Origin: Micrococcus sp. 2A
GTDB lineage: Bacteria; Actinomycetota; Actinomycetes; Actinomycetales; Micrococcaceae
Assembly (NCBI RefSeq): GCF_039519235.1
Contig: NZ_CP154351.1
Coordinates: forward strand, 1,240,001-1,304,000
Length of the DNA: 64,000 bases
Direction of reading: 5' to 3'
Positions 28,555-39,372 of this stretch are shown here, in pieces. The first letter of the stretch is position 1; each line of letters opens with the position of its first letter. The position numbers and the translations under genes were made by a program. The notes under the pieces were generated by a model that was not told the origin of the DNA, ran no database searches, and worked only from the letters and a program-made list of their open reading frames with translations.

Positions 28555-29517
28555 GTGGCCCTGACCATGACCCTGAAGGAAGAGCTGGCGCGCGTGCCGG
28601 TGGGCTCGACGTCCGAGCGGCGGGCGGAGACCGCCGCCATGCTCCGGTTCGCCGGGGGGCTGCACCTCGTCTCCGGCCGCGTGGTCATCGAGGCCGAGCT
28701 GGACCACGGGGCGAGCGCCCGCCGCCTCCGGGCCGCGATCACGGAGCTGTACGGCCACACGACCGAGATCGTGGTGGTCTCGGGCGGGAACCTGCGCCGG
28801 GGCCAGCGCTACGTCATCCGCGTGGTGCGGGGCGGCGGGGACCTCGCGCGGCAGTCCGGGCTGCTGGACCTTCGCGGCCGCCCCGTGCGGGGCCTGCCGG
28901 CGGTGCTCGTGAACGGCACCCGCGGGGACACCGCCGCCGTGTGGCGCGGCGCCCTGCTCGCCCACGGCTCGCTCACGGAGCCCGGCCGCTCCGCCGCCCT
29001 CGAGGTCACCACGCCCGGCCCGGAGGCAGCCCTCGCCCTCGTCGGCGCCGCGCGGCGCCTCGGCGTCGGCGCCAAGGCCCGCGAGGTCCGCCAGGCGGAC
29101 CGCGTCGTCGTGCGGGACGGCGAGGGGATCGCGACCCTCCTGACGGCGGTGGGCGCGGAGCAGACCGCCACGCTGTGGCAGGAGCGGCGCGAGCGCAAGG
29201 AGGTCCGGGCCACGGCCAACCGGCTCGCCAACTTCGACGACGCCAACCTGCGCCGCTCGGCCCAGGCCGCCGTCGCCGCCGGGGCCCGCGTGGAGCGCGC
29301 CCTCGAGATCCTCGGCGCAGACGTGCCGGACCACCTGCTCGAGGCCGGACGCCTCCGGATCGCCCACAAGGAGGCCTCCCTCGACGAGCTCGGCCGCCTC
29401 GCGGACCCGCCCATGACGAAGGACGCGATCGCCGGTCGCATCCGCCGCCTCCTGGCGATGGCCGACAAGCGGGCCGCGGAGCAGGGACTGCCGGGGGCCT
29501 CCCCCACCGGATCCTGA
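28555..29517 (+). CDS. whiA: Sporulation-type DNA-binding regulator WhiA
   Basis: 320 residues. The N-terminal two-thirds is the LAGLIDADG-nuclease-like fold with no catalytic acids evident ([20 protein letters not shown] at the start). The C-terminus is a helix-turn-helix ([20 protein letters not shown], then [18 protein letters not shown]). WhiA works with WhiB in Streptomyces sporulation septation; in non-sporulating actinobacteria it controls cell division. GTG 28555 has a strong RBS, GAAGGAGG. The gene ends the uvrC-rapZ-yvcK-whiA series. Confidence 0.95.
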   Translation: MALTMTLKEELARVPVGSTSERRAETAAMLRFAGGLHLVSGRVVIEAELDHGASARRLRAAITELYGHTTEIVVVSGGNLRRGQRYVIRVVRGGGDLARQSGLLDLRGRPVRGLPAVLVNGTRGDTAAVWRGALLAHGSLTEPGRSAALEVTTPGPEAALALVGAARRLGVGAKAREVRQADRVVVRDGEGIATLLTAVGAEQTATLWQERRERKEVRATANRLANFDDANLRRSAQAAVAAGARVERALEILGADVPDHLLEAGRLRIAHKEASLDELGRLADPPMTKDAIAGRIRRLLAMADKRAAEQGLPGASPTGS

Positions 29518-29715
29518 ACCCCGGATCCAGCGCACCGATCCCGCGCTCCGGATCCCGAGCGCCGGATCCCGAGTGCCGGGGCGGTGGGCCATGGCGCCGC
29601 AGGGCCCCGCGCTACCAGAATGGTGGTGTACGGAATACGCCGCCGAGAGGCGGAGTTCGCACCAGGTGACGGCCACGGGCGCCCCGCCCGCGGTCCCGCC
29701 GACGAAGGAGGAAGC
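29518..29715 (+). other. Intergenic region upstream of sodA with short repeats
   Basis: 198 bases. CCGGATCCCGAG is present twice (29548-29559, 29562-29573), with further CCGGATCC copies near 29521 and in the last whiA codons, so GGATCC occurs four times in about 65 bases. A small hairpin CCGCC-GAGA-GGCGG lies at 29640-29653. A strong RBS, AAGGAGGAA, precedes ATG 29716. A -10 such as CAGAAT near 29618 is possible but weak. I see no iron or manganese regulator box. Confidence 0.45.
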
Positions 29716-30342
29716 ATGACGGAGTACGTTCTGCCGGAGCTGGACTACGACTACGCCGCCCTGGAGCCGCACATCTCTGCGCGCATCATGGAGCTGCACC
29801 ACTCGAAGCACCACGCCACCTACGTGAAGGGCGCCAACACGGCGCTCGAGAAGCTCGCCGCCGCCCGCGACGCCGAGGACTTCTCCGCCGTCAACCAGCT
29901 CTCCAAGGACCTGGCGTTCAACCTCGGCGGCCACACGAACCACTCGATCTTCTGGAAAAACCTCTCCCCGGAGGGCGGCGACAAGCCCACGGGCGAGCTC
30001 GCCGCCGCGATCGACGATCACTTCGGCTCGTTCGAGAAGTTCCAGGCGCACTTCACCGCCGCCGCCCTCGGCATCCAGGGCTCCGGCTGGGCCGTGCTGG
30101 CCTACGAGCCCATCGGCGGCAACCTGGTCATCGAGCAGTTCTACGACCAGCAGAACGGCGTCCCCGTGGCGACCATCCCGCTGTTCCAGCTGGACATGTG
30201 GGAGCACGCCTTCTACCTGGACTACCAGAACGTGAAGGCCGACTACGTGAAGGCGGTCTGGAACATCGTGAACTGGGCCGACGTCCAGGACCGCTTCGAG
30301 GCGGCCCGCTCCGGCGCCCGCGGCCTCGTCCTCCCGGCCTGA
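29716..30342 (+). CDS. sodA: Superoxide dismutase, Mn/Fe type
   Basis: 208 residues. It dismutates superoxide in the cytoplasm (no signal peptide). The metal ligands of the Mn/Fe family are in place: His in [12 protein letters not shown], His in [14 protein letters not shown], and Asp/His in [15 protein letters not shown]. The GGxxNHSxFW segment and Gln in LGIQGSGW suggest a Mn or cambialistic enzyme. The mRNA leader has a textbook RBS. A nested hairpin follows. A likely Mn-controlled terC elsewhere in the window suggests manganese matters to this organism. Confidence 0.94.
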   Translation: MTEYVLPELDYDYAALEPHISARIMELHHSKHHATYVKGANTALEKLAAARDAEDFSAVNQLSKDLAFNLGGHTNHSIFWKNLSPEGGDKPTGELAAAIDDHFGSFEKFQAHFTAAALGIQGSGWAVLAYEPIGGNLVIEQFYDQQNGVPVATIPLFQLDMWEHAFYLDYQNVKADYVKAVWNIVNWADVQDRFEAARSGARGLVLPA

Positions 30343-30364
30343 CCCGCCCGACCCCGCAGCGCGC

Positions 30365-30408
30365 AGGGCGGCGCGCATCCTCCTCCACGGAGGCGTGAGC
30401 GCCGCCCT
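30365..30408 (+). terminator. Nested hairpin after sodA
   Basis: AGGGCGGCGC (30365-30374) pairs perfectly with GCGCCGCCCT (30399-30408), enclosing a small CTCC-AC-GGAG stem. It lies 22 bases after the sodA stop and before gap. Confidence 0.55.
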
Positions 30409-30477
30409 TCGGCGTGTGCGGACGCAGGAACCCGAAGATCCCGAACCCCCAGAGCCAGATCGACAAGAGGGAACCCC

Positions 30478-31488
30478 ATGACCAAGATCGCCATCAACGG
30501 ATACGGCCGCATCGGACGCAACGCCGTCCGCGTGCTCCTCGAACAGGGCCACGACGACCTCGAGCTGGTCGCGGTGAACGACCTCGCGAGCACGGAGGAC
30601 CTCTTCTGGCTCACCAAGTACGACACCATCCTCGGCCGATTCCCGGGCGAGCTGGAGCTCACCGACAAGGGCTTCCGCATCAACGGCAAGGAGGTGGCCT
30701 TCTTCTCCGAGAAGGACCCCTCCGCGCTGCCGTGGGGCGAGCTCGGCGTGGACGTCGTGGTGGAGTGCACGGGCATCTTCACCACGGGCCCGAAGGCCAA
30801 GGCCCACCTGGACGCGGGCGCCAAGAAGGTCCTGCTCTCCGCACCCGGCAAGGAGGTCGACGGCACCTTCGTGATGGGCGTCAACGAGGAGGACTACGAC
30901 TCGGCGTCCATGGACATCGTCTCCAACGCGTCCTGCAGCACCAACTGCCTGGCCCCCATGGTCAAGGTGCTCAACGACGAGTTCGGCATCGTCGACGGCA
31001 TCATGACCACGATCCACGCGTACACGGGCGACCAGAACCTGCACGACAACGTGCACAAGAAGGACCGCCGCCGTGCCCGCGCCGCCGCGCAGAACATGGT
31101 CCCCACCTCGACCGGCGCCGCCAAGGCGATCGGCGAGGTCATCCCGGAGCTCAAGGGCAAGCTGGACGGATTCGCGATGCGCGTGCCGACCATCACCGGC
31201 TCCGCCACCGACCTCACCGTCGAGCTGACCCGCCACGTGGAGGTCGAGGAGGTCAACGAGGCCTTCCGCAGGGCGGCCGAGTCCGAGCGCCTCAAGGGCC
31301 GCCTCGTGTACTCCGAGGACCCGATCGTCTCCTCGGACATCGTGACCTCCCCGGCCGCGTGCACCTTCGACGCTCCCCTGACGAAGTCCATCGGCCAGAC
31401 CGTGAAGATCATCGGCTGGTACGACAACGAGTACGGCTACACGTGCCAGCTCATGGACATGGCGTCCCACATGGGCCGCCAGCTCTGA
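30478..31488 (+). CDS. gap: Glyceraldehyde-3-phosphate dehydrogenase, type I
   Basis: 336 residues. NAD-binding [13 protein letters not shown] at the N-terminus, catalytic [12 protein letters not shown] with the active Cys near 155, and [15 protein letters not shown] at the C-terminus. It oxidises glyceraldehyde-3-phosphate to 1,3-bisphosphoglycerate. ATG 30478 has AAGAGGGA upstream. It heads gap-pgk-tpiA, but a perfect 18-bp hairpin separates it from pgk, so gap is probably also made as its own message. Confidence 0.97.
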   Translation: MTKIAINGYGRIGRNAVRVLLEQGHDDLELVAVNDLASTEDLFWLTKYDTILGRFPGELELTDKGFRINGKEVAFFSEKDPSALPWGELGVDVVVECTGIFTTGPKAKAHLDAGAKKVLLSAPGKEVDGTFVMGVNEEDYDSASMDIVSNASCSTNCLAPMVKVLNDEFGIVDGIMTTIHAYTGDQNLHDNVHKKDRRRARAAAQNMVPTSTGAAKAIGEVIPELKGKLDGFAMRVPTITGSATDLTVELTRHVEVEEVNEAFRRAAESERLKGRLVYSEDPIVSSDIVTSPAACTFDAPLTKSIGQTVKIIGWYDNEYGYTCQLMDMASHMGRQL

Positions 31489-31504
31489 CCTGCTGAGCAC
31501 CCCC

Positions 31505-31544
31505 GACGGCCCGGCCCGGTGGCATACCACCGGGCCGGGCCGTC
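31505..31544 (+). terminator. Perfect 18-bp hairpin between gap and pgk
   Basis: 31505-31522 pairs without mismatch with 31527-31544 around a CATA loop. There is no U-tract. It lies 16 bases after gap and directly before the pgk promoter, so it likely ends or attenuates the gap transcript. Confidence 0.8.
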
Positions 31545-31548
31545 TGCC

Positions 31549-31554
31549 TAGACT
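31549..31554 (+). promoter_or_regulatory. -10 box TAGACT of pgk
   Basis: TAGACT starts 5 bases after the gap hairpin; the -35 region would fall inside the stem. The leader is about 30 bases with CAGGAGG before ATG 31592. Confidence 0.5.
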
Positions 31555-31591
31555 GACCACGTACGCGCACGACGCACCCCAGGAGGCCCGC

Positions 31592-32839
<1,248 letters not shown>

Positions 32840-32841
32840 GC

Positions 32842-33630
32842 ATGGCCCCGGCGCGCACCCCGCTGATCGCGGGCAACTGGAAGATGAACATGGACCACCG
32901 CGAGGCGGTCACCCTGGTGCAGCGTCTCGCCTGGCTGCTGCAGGACGCCGGCCACGAGCAGGAGCACGTGGAGGCCGCGGTGTTCCCGCCCTTCACCGAC
33001 CTGCGCGCGGTGCAGACCCTCGTCACGGGGGACCGCATCGAGCTCGCCTACGGCGCGCAGGACCTCTCCCCGGAGGACTCCGGCGCGTACACCGGCGACG
33101 TCTCGGGCGCGTTTCTGAACTCGCTCGGCTGCGCCTACGCGATCGTCGGGCACTCCGAGCGCCGCACGATCCACGGCGAGGACGACGCCCTCGTGGCGCG
33201 CAAGGCCGCCGCCGCGCTGCGCCACGGGCTCGCCCCCGTGGTCTGCGTGGGCGAGGGCCTCGAGGTCCGGCAGGCCGGCCGTCACGTCGAGCACACCGTG
33301 GAGCAGCTGCGCGGCTCCCTCGCGGGGCTCTCCGCCGAGGACGCCGCGCGCATCGTCGTCGCCTACGAGCCCGTGTGGGCCATCGGCACCGGCGAGGTCG
33401 CGAGCGCCGGGGACGCCCAGGAGATGTGCGCGGCGCTGCGCGCGGAGGTCGCCCGCATCCACGGCGACGACGTCGCCGCCGGGATGCGCCTGCTCTACGG
33501 CGGCTCGGTGAAGTCCTCGAGCGCCCCCGAGCTGCTCGCCCAGCCGGACGTGGACGGCGCCCTCGTGGGCGGCGCCAGCCTCGACGCGGACGAGTTTGCT
33601 AGGATCGTCCGGTTCGACGCGGCCGCCTGA
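32842..33630 (+). CDS. tpiA: Triosephosphate isomerase
   Basis: 262 residues. GNWKMNMD at the N-terminus supplies the active Lys; the electrophilic His is in VGHSERR; the catalytic Glu is in [13 protein letters not shown]; the phosphate loop is [16 protein letters not shown]. It interconverts dihydroxyacetone phosphate and glyceraldehyde-3-phosphate. ATG 32842 nearly abuts pgk. TAGGAT within its last codons (33600-33605) probably starts the secG transcript. Confidence 0.97.
   Translation: MAPARTPLIAGNWKMNMDHREAVTLVQRLAWLLQDAGHEQEHVEAAVFPPFTDLRAVQTLVTGDRIELAYGAQDLSPEDSGAYTGDVSGAFLNSLGCAYAIVGHSERRTIHGEDDALVARKAAAALRHGLAPVVCVGEGLEVRQAGRHVEHTVEQLRGSLAGLSAEDAARIVVAYEPVWAIGTGEVASAGDAQEMCAALRAEVARIHGDDVAAGMRLLYGGSVKSSSAPELLAQPDVDGALVGGASLDADEFARIVRFDAAA
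33600..33605 (+). promoter_or_regulatory. Candidate -10 (TAGGAT) of secG inside tpiA
   Basis: TAGGAT lies 108 bases before GTG 33714. With TAAGGAG as RBS this would be a leadered message. Confidence 0.35.
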
Positions 33631-33713
33631 GCGGGCGCGCGGACGAGATGACCTTCGGAGCCGGTCCCGGTGCGTGACGCCCGGGGCCGGGCCGTGACCC
33701 TAAGGAGCGGACC

Positions 33714-33965
33714 GTGGACGTCCTGACCCCCATCCTGCAGATCCTCGTCGTGGTGCTCAGCGTGGTGATCGTCCTCCTGGTGCTCCTGCACAAGGGGCGC
33801 GGCGGCGGCGTGTCGGACATGTTCGGCGGCGGCGTGACCACGTCGATGAGCTCCTCGGGCTCTGCGCAGCGCCTCCTGACCCGCGTGACGGTGGCATCCG
33901 TGATCCTGTGGGGCGCGTCGATCATCGCCATCGGTCTCATCGGCCGCCTCAGCATCGACTCCTGA
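33714..33965 (+). CDS. secG: Preprotein translocase subunit SecG
   Basis: 83 residues with two membrane helices (about 5-26 and 55-77) joined by the conserved cytoplasmic loop LLHKGRGGGVSDMFGGG. SecG assists SecYE-SecA protein export. GTG 33714 is preceded by TAAGGAG. The placement after tpiA is the normal actinobacterial order. A strong two-way hairpin lies just past the stop. Confidence 0.93.
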   Translation: MDVLTPILQILVVVLSVVIVLLVLLHKGRGGGVSDMFGGGVTTSMSSSGSAQRLLTRVTVASVILWGASIIAIGLIGRLSIDS

Positions 33966-34008
33966 ACCCCGGCCCGGCCACGCCCCGCCGTGACGCCCCG
34001 CCGAGACG

Positions 34009-34043
34009 AGGACCCCGCGATCCGCCATGGATCGCGGGGTCCT
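34009..34043. terminator. Perfect 15-bp hairpin between convergent secG and opcA
   Basis: AGGACCCCGCGATCC (34009-34023) pairs perfectly with 34029-34043; the loop is GCCAT. It serves both genes. Confidence 0.8.
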
Positions 34044-34087
34044 GTCGCGTCGGGAGCCTCGCGTGTCCGGGGCCGCCGAGCTCCCCG

Positions 34088-35029
34088 TCAGCGCTCGCTC
34101 GCCTGCACCGCGGAGAGGTCGGCGAGGGGCAGGCCCTCGTGGAGCACGGCGCCGAACACCTCGTCCGGGTCCAGGCGGCGCAGCTCCTCGGCCAGGCAGT
34201 CCTGGTCGGAGCGGCGGGGCAGCGCGATGCGCTGCACGGGGCGGCCCTGCTGGTAGAGCCGGGCCACCTGGGACTGCGAGCGTGAGAGGACGACGTCGCC
34301 CTCGGGGCGGCGCAGCCGCACGGACCGGATCCCGCGCCCGACCTTGGAGTGTGCGATGGTCACGGGGATCCGCAGGCCAAGCGTGAGCCATGAGGCCAGC
34401 AGGAGCGTGCTGGGGGAGTCCGGGGCACCGTCCACGCTCACGGAGGCCAGGCTCCGCGCGTCGAGGTTGTCCAGGATCCCGGCCACCTGGATGCGCCACA
34501 GCGTCAGGCGGGTCCAGGCCAGGTCCGTGTCCCCGTCGCGGTGGCCGGCGCGCAGGTCCCACAGCGCGGACTCGGCGTGGGCGGAGGCGCCCGAGTCGGT
34601 GATGCGCCGGTGGGCGAGGCGGCCCAGCGGCGTGGCGGAGGGCACCGCGGGCGGCAGGCCCGGCCACCACGCCACGATCGGGGCGTCGGGCAGCAGGAGC
34701 GCCCCCACGAGGGACTCGTCGGCCTGCGCGTTGTCCCCGGTGCACCACAGGATCACGACGTCGGACGCGCCGGCGTCCCCGCCCACGCGGATCTCCGCGT
34801 CGAGGCGGGTCGGCGCAGCGGGGTCGCCGAGCGCGAGCACGATGATCCGGCAGGGATGCTCCAGCGAGGCCGCGTTGGCGGCCTCGAGGGCGGACTCGAT
34901 GCCGGCGTCGTCGGTGCTGATCACGAGGGTGAGCACGCGGCCGAGGGCCACGACTCCGCCCTTCTCCCGCAGGCGGGTGAGGCGCTTGGCCACGTGGGAG
35001 GTGGTGGTGTCCTGCATGCTGATCCTCAC
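34088..35029 (-). CDS. opcA: Glucose-6-phosphate dehydrogenase assembly protein OpcA
   Basis: 313 residues. The opening QDTTTSHVAKRLTRLREKGG and the middle AWWPGLPPAVPS identify OpcA, which assembles or activates Zwf. Three starts are possible: ATG 35041, GTG 35029 and ATG 35017. GTG 35029 is chosen because it overlaps the zwf stop as GTGA and gives the usual nine-residue lead to DTTTS. It is the last gene of the minus-strand tkt-tal-pgi-zwf-opcA operon. In many actinobacteria pgl follows; here a terminator and secG follow instead. Confidence 0.93.
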   Translation of the reverse strand: MRISMQDTTTSHVAKRLTRLREKGGVVALGRVLTLVISTDDAGIESALEAANAASLEHPCRIIVLALGDPAAPTRLDAEIRVGGDAGASDVVILWCTGDNAQADESLVGALLLPDAPIVAWWPGLPPAVPSATPLGRLAHRRITDSGASAHAESALWDLRAGHRDGDTDLAWTRLTLWRIQVAGILDNLDARSLASVSVDGAPDSPSTLLLASWLTLGLRIPVTIAHSKVGRGIRSVRLRRPEGDVVLSRSQSQVARLYQQGRPVQRIALPRRSDQDCLAEELRRLDPDEVFGAVLHEGLPLADLSAVQASER

Positions 35030-36597
35030 GGCCGCCTCCATGCTCGTCCGTCGCGGGCCATGAGGGCGTCCGCCGAGGGCGGACCCCACGTCCCGGGCGC
35101 GTAGGGCTCGGGCTGCGCGTCGAGGGAGGCCCAGTGCTCCTCGAACGGGTCCACGATGCGCCAGGACTGCTCCACCTCCGCCTGCCGCGGGAACAGCGGA
35201 GGCTCGCCCAGCAGGACGTCCAGGATGAGGCGCTCGTAGGCCTCGGGGGAGTCCTCGGTGAACGCGTGGCCGTAGCCGAAGTCCATGGTCACGTCGCGGA
35301 CCTCGGACTGGGTGCCGGGCACCTTGGAGCCGAAGCGGATGGTCACGCCCTCGTCCGGCTGCACGCGGATGACGATCACGTTCTGCCCGTACTCGTCCCC
35401 GGCGTGCACCGGGAACAGCAGGTGCGGGGGCTTCTTGAACACCACGGCGATCTCCGTGACCCGCCGGCCGAGGCGCTTGCCCGCCCGCAGGTAGAACGGC
35501 ACGCCCTGCCAGCGGCGCGTGTGGATGCCCACCTTGAGGGCCGCGAAGGTCTCCGTGGTCGAGGCCGGGTTGAACCCCTCCTCGTCGAGGAAGCCCGTGA
35601 CCTTCTCCCCGCCCTGCCAGCCGCTCGTGTACTGGCCGCGGGCGGAGGCCGCCTCGAGCCCGGCGGGCGTGTCCGGCACCTGCACGGCGGCGAGGACCTT
35701 CTCCTTCTCCGCGCGCAGGTGGTCGGCGACGAAGGAGATGGGCTCCTCCATCGCGGTGAAGGCGAGCAGCTGGAGCAGGTGGTTCTGGATGACGTCGCGG
35801 GCCGCGCCCACGCCGTCGTAGTAGCCCGCGCGGCCTCCGATGCCGATGTCCTCGGCCATGGTGATCTGCACGTGGTCCACGTGGTCTGCGTTCCACAGCG
35901 GCTCGAAGATCCGGTTGGCGAACCGGAAGGCCAGGATGTTCTGGACCGTCTCCTTGCCGAGGTAGTGGTCGATCCGGAACACCGCGTCGGAGGGGAAGAC
36001 GCGCTCGATCACGGCGTTGAGCTCCTGCGCGCTGGCCAGGTCATGACCGAACGGCTTCTCGATCACCACACGCCGCCACGGGCCGTCGGCCGGCTGAGAG
36101 CGGTCCGCGAGGCCCTGGTCCGCGAGGTGGCGGGAGACGGCCTCGAACCAGTCCGGCGGGATCGAGAGGTAGAACACCGCGTTGCCGGCGGTCCCGCGGG
36201 TGGTCTCGAGCTCCGCGAGGATGTCCCGCAGGCGTGCGTAGGCCTCGGCGTCGTCGAACGCGCCCGAGACGAACCGCAGCCCCCCGCGGAACTGGTCCCA
36301 CACCGTCTCGTCGAACGGGGTGCGGGAGGCCGCCTCGACGGAGGCCCGCACGTAGTCCGCGAACTCGTCGTCGGACCAGTCACGGCGTCCGAACCCCACG
36401 AGGGAGAACGAGGGCGGCAGGAGGCCGCGATGGGCGAGGTCGTACATGGCGGGCAGCAGCTTCTTTCGCGCGAGGTCACCCGTCACCCCGAACAGCACGA
36501 GCGAGGACGGCCCGGCGATGCGGGTCAGGCGGCGGTCGCGCGGGTCGCGCAGGGGGTTGGACGGGCGGCCGGCGCGCACGGGGAGCTCAGCGGCCAC
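35026..36597 (-). CDS. zwf: Glucose-6-phosphate 1-dehydrogenase
   Basis: 523 residues. NADP-binding FGVTGDLARKKLLPAMY, the active-site signature RIDHYLGKETVQNI, and EKPFGHDL. It oxidises glucose-6-phosphate to 6-phosphogluconolactone, making NADPH. GTG 36597 overlaps the end of pgi by 11 bp, and its stop overlaps opcA, so translation along the operon is tightly coupled. Confidence 0.97.
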   Translation of the reverse strand: MAAELPVRAGRPSNPLRDPRDRRLTRIAGPSSLVLFGVTGDLARKKLLPAMYDLAHRGLLPPSFSLVGFGRRDWSDDEFADYVRASVEAASRTPFDETVWDQFRGGLRFVSGAFDDAEAYARLRDILAELETTRGTAGNAVFYLSIPPDWFEAVSRHLADQGLADRSQPADGPWRRVVIEKPFGHDLASAQELNAVIERVFPSDAVFRIDHYLGKETVQNILAFRFANRIFEPLWNADHVDHVQITMAEDIGIGGRAGYYDGVGAARDVIQNHLLQLLAFTAMEEPISFVADHLRAEKEKVLAAVQVPDTPAGLEAASARGQYTSGWQGGEKVTGFLDEEGFNPASTTETFAALKVGIHTRRWQGVPFYLRAGKRLGRRVTEIAVVFKKPPHLLFPVHAGDEYGQNVIVIRVQPDEGVTIRFGSKVPGTQSEVRDVTMDFGYGHAFTEDSPEAYERLILDVLLGEPPLFPRQAEVEQSWRIVDPFEEHWASLDAQPEPYAPGTWGPPSADALMARDGRAWRRP

Positions 36598-38194
36598 GGG
36601 CGGCGTCCCGCAGGGCGGCGATCCCGGCGGCGCGCCGGGGCAGGTGCACCGTGATCACGGGGCGCCCGAGCGCGCGCAGCACGTCGGCGTCGCCGGAGGC
36701 CTGCGCGGCGATCAGGCGGCCGAGGGAGAACGCGCGGTCCGGGACCTCCACGTCCGTCCCGGCCGCGCCGGTGACCTGCAGGAACACTCCCGTGGCGGGG
36801 CCGCCCTTGTGGTACTGGCCGGTGGAGTGCAGGAACCGCGGGCCCCAGCCGAAGGTCACCGGACGCCCGGCGAGCTCGGCGAGCTCCGAGCGGATCCCGG
36901 CGAGCTCGGAGTCCGCGTGGCGCGAGAGGTAGGCCTGCACGGCCAGGTAGCCGCCCGGCGGGATGAGCCCGACGACGGCGCCCAGGGCCGAGCGCAGGTC
37001 CGCGGACTCCGTGACGGCGGCGGGGCCCGAGACCTCGACGCCCTGGAGCACGGCACCGGACTCCGCGGGGCCGGCCGGTGCGTCGAGCAGCGCGCGGGCG
37101 GCGGCCTTGGCGGCCTCCACGTCCGGCTGGTCGAACGGGTTGATCCCCAGCAGGCGGCCGGCCACGGCGGTGGCCACCTCCCAGGTGAGCATCTGGGCGC
37201 CGAGGGAGCCCGAGACGCGCAGGCCGTGGGCCGGGGCGTCGTCCTCGGGGACGTCGGCGCCGGCGATCTGGACCTGGAGGAGGTCACCCGCGGCGGAGAC
37301 GGTCTCCGGGTCGCCGGGGGCCACGACGACGGGCAGCAGGCCCGTCCCGTCCTTGCCCGTGGACTCGGCGAGGAGCTGCTCGGCCCAGTCCCCGAAGCCG
37401 GGGAGGCCGGAGCCGAGGTCGGAGATCACCAGCTTGTCGCGCAGCGGGCTCGTGCCGCCGATCGCGGCGCCGAGCCGCAGCCCGGGGTTCTCGACGTCGT
37501 CCGCGGTGAGCAGGCCTGCGACGGACTCCGCCTCGTCGAGGAGGGCGGCGACGTCCGCGCCGGCCAGGCCCGCGGGCACGAGGCCGAACGCGGTGAGGGC
37601 GGAATAGCGCCCGCCCACGGTCGGGTCGGCCGTGAAGACGGCGCGGTAGTGGGCGGCCTCGGCAGCCTCGTGCAGGGGCGAGCCCGGATCCGTCACCACC
37701 ACGATCCGCTCGGCGGGGTCGACGCCGGCCTCGCGCAGCGCGCGCTCCACGATGCGCCGCTGGGAGTCGGTCTCGACGGTGGAGCCCGACTTGGAGGAGA
37801 CCACGAGCACGGTCCGGTCCAGGTCACGGCCGATCACGTCGGCCACCTCGAGGGGGTCGGTGGAGTCCAGCACCTCGAGGGGGACGCCGGCGGCGGCCGC
37901 GATGACCTCGGGGGCGAGGGAGGAGCCGCCCATGCCGGCGAGGACCACGCGGGTCAGGCCCGCGCGGCGCAGCTCGGCGGCCAGGGCCTCGACGTCCGCC
38001 ACCACGGCCCGCGCGTCGGCGAACGGCGAGATCCAGCCCAGGCGGCGCGCGGCCTCGTCCCGGGCCTGCTCGCCCCACAGGGTGGCGTCCTGGGCGCCGA
38101 GGCGGGAGGCGACGCGGTCCTCCAGGAGGGCGGGCAGGTGGCGGTCGATCGCCTCGAGGGCGGATCCGGTGGTGGTCAGGCCGAGCGTGCTCAT
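36587..38194 (-). CDS. pgi: Glucose-6-phosphate isomerase
   Basis: 535 residues. SIS-fold signatures [18 protein letters not shown] and [12 protein letters not shown], and the PGI motif [15 protein letters not shown]. It interconverts glucose-6-phosphate and fructose-6-phosphate, joining glycolysis to the pentose-phosphate genes around it. The form is the shorter, diverged one found in actinobacteria with tal-linked pgi. ATG 38194 is 41 bases after tal. Confidence 0.93.
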   Translation of the reverse strand: MSTLGLTTTGSALEAIDRHLPALLEDRVASRLGAQDATLWGEQARDEAARRLGWISPFADARAVVADVEALAAELRRAGLTRVVLAGMGGSSLAPEVIAAAAGVPLEVLDSTDPLEVADVIGRDLDRTVLVVSSKSGSTVETDSQRRIVERALREAGVDPAERIVVVTDPGSPLHEAAEAAHYRAVFTADPTVGGRYSALTAFGLVPAGLAGADVAALLDEAESVAGLLTADDVENPGLRLGAAIGGTSPLRDKLVISDLGSGLPGFGDWAEQLLAESTGKDGTGLLPVVVAPGDPETVSAAGDLLQVQIAGADVPEDDAPAHGLRVSGSLGAQMLTWEVATAVAGRLLGINPFDQPDVEAAKAAARALLDAPAGPAESGAVLQGVEVSGPAAVTESADLRSALGAVVGLIPPGGYLAVQAYLSRHADSELAGIRSELAELAGRPVTFGWGPRFLHSTGQYHKGGPATGVFLQVTGAAGTDVEVPDRAFSLGRLIAAQASGDADVLRALGRPVITVHLPRRAAGIAALRDAARGR

Positions 38195-38235
38195 GGTGGT
38201 CCTTCCGGGTGCGGTGGAGGTCGGTCGGGCTGTGC

Positions 38236-39351
38236 TCAGCGGTGGGCGTCGAGGCCGGCGCGCACGGAGTCGAGCAGCTCGGCCCACGCGGACTCGAACT
38301 TCTGCAGGCCCTCGGCCTCCAGCTGCTCGACGACCTCGGTGTAGGAGACGCCCGCGGCGCCGATCGCGTCGAGGTCGGCCTCGGCCTGGGCGCCGGCGCG
38401 GGTGACGGTGTCACCCGTGACCTCGCCGTGGTCCGCGAAGGCCTCGAGGGTCTTCTCCGGCATGGTGTTCACGGTGCGGGGGGCCACGAGGCCGGCGACG
38501 TACAGGGTGTCCGGCAGGGCGGGGTCCTTCACGCCGGTGGACGCCCACAGGGGGCGCTGCACGGGGGCGCCGGCGGCCTCGAGGAGACGCCACCGCTCGG
38601 TGTCGAGGGCCTGCGTGAAGGCCCGGTACGCGAGGCGCGCGTTGGCGAGGCCGGCCCTGCCGGTCAGGCCGTCGGCGTCGTCACGGCCGCCCGCGCGCAG
38701 GCGCGCGTCCACCTCGGTGTCCACGCGGGAGACGAAGAAGGAGGCCACGGAGTGGATGCGGGAGAGGTCGTGGCCGTTCTCCCGGGCCTGCTCGAGGCCC
38801 GACTGCCACGCGTTGAGCACCTCGCGGTAGCGGGGCAGGGAGAAGATGAGCGTCACGTTCACGCTGATGCCCTCGGCGAGCACCGCGGAGATGGCCGGCA
38901 GGCCCTCCACCGTGGCGGGGATCTTCACCATGAGGTTCGGGCGGTCCACGACGGCGGCCAGATCGCGGGCCTGCGCGATCGTCCCGTCGGTGTCCCGCGC
39001 GAGGCGGGGGTCCACCTCGATGGACACGAAGCCGTCCGCTCCACCCGTCGCCTCGTGCACGGGCGCAAGGACGTCTGCCGCGCGGCGCACGTCCGTCGTC
39101 GTCAGCGCCGTGACGGCGTCGTCGACGGTGGCACCGGCCGCGGCGAGCTCGGCCAGCTGCGCCTCGTAGGCGTCCGCGTCCTTCAGGGCAAGGGCGAAGA
39201 TGGAGGGGTTCGTCGTCACGCCGGTCACGGAGCGGGTCGCGATCAGCTCCTCGAGCGTGCCCGAGTCCAGGCGCGTGCGGGAGAGGTCGTCCAGCCACAG
39301 GGACACGCCGGCCTCGGCGAGGGCGGCGGTGCGGGGGTTCTTCTCGGTCAT
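38236..39351 (-). CDS. tal: Transaldolase
   Basis: 371 residues of the actinobacterial type. [33 protein letters not shown], and the Schiff-base Lys in [12 protein letters not shown]. It moves dihydroxyacetone units between sugar phosphates. Start ATG 39351 has AAGG upstream and is 21 bases after tkt. Confidence 0.96.
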   Translation of the reverse strand: MTEKNPRTAALAEAGVSLWLDDLSRTRLDSGTLEELIATRSVTGVTTNPSIFALALKDADAYEAQLAELAAAGATVDDAVTALTTTDVRRAADVLAPVHEATGGADGFVSIEVDPRLARDTDGTIAQARDLAAVVDRPNLMVKIPATVEGLPAISAVLAEGISVNVTLIFSLPRYREVLNAWQSGLEQARENGHDLSRIHSVASFFVSRVDTEVDARLRAGGRDDADGLTGRAGLANARLAYRAFTQALDTERWRLLEAAGAPVQRPLWASTGVKDPALPDTLYVAGLVAPRTVNTMPEKTLEAFADHGEVTGDTVTRAGAQAEADLDAIGAAGVSYTEVVEQLEAEGLQKFESAWAELLDSVRAGLDAHR

Positions 39352-39372
39352 GGGAGGCGCCCTTCGTTCGGT

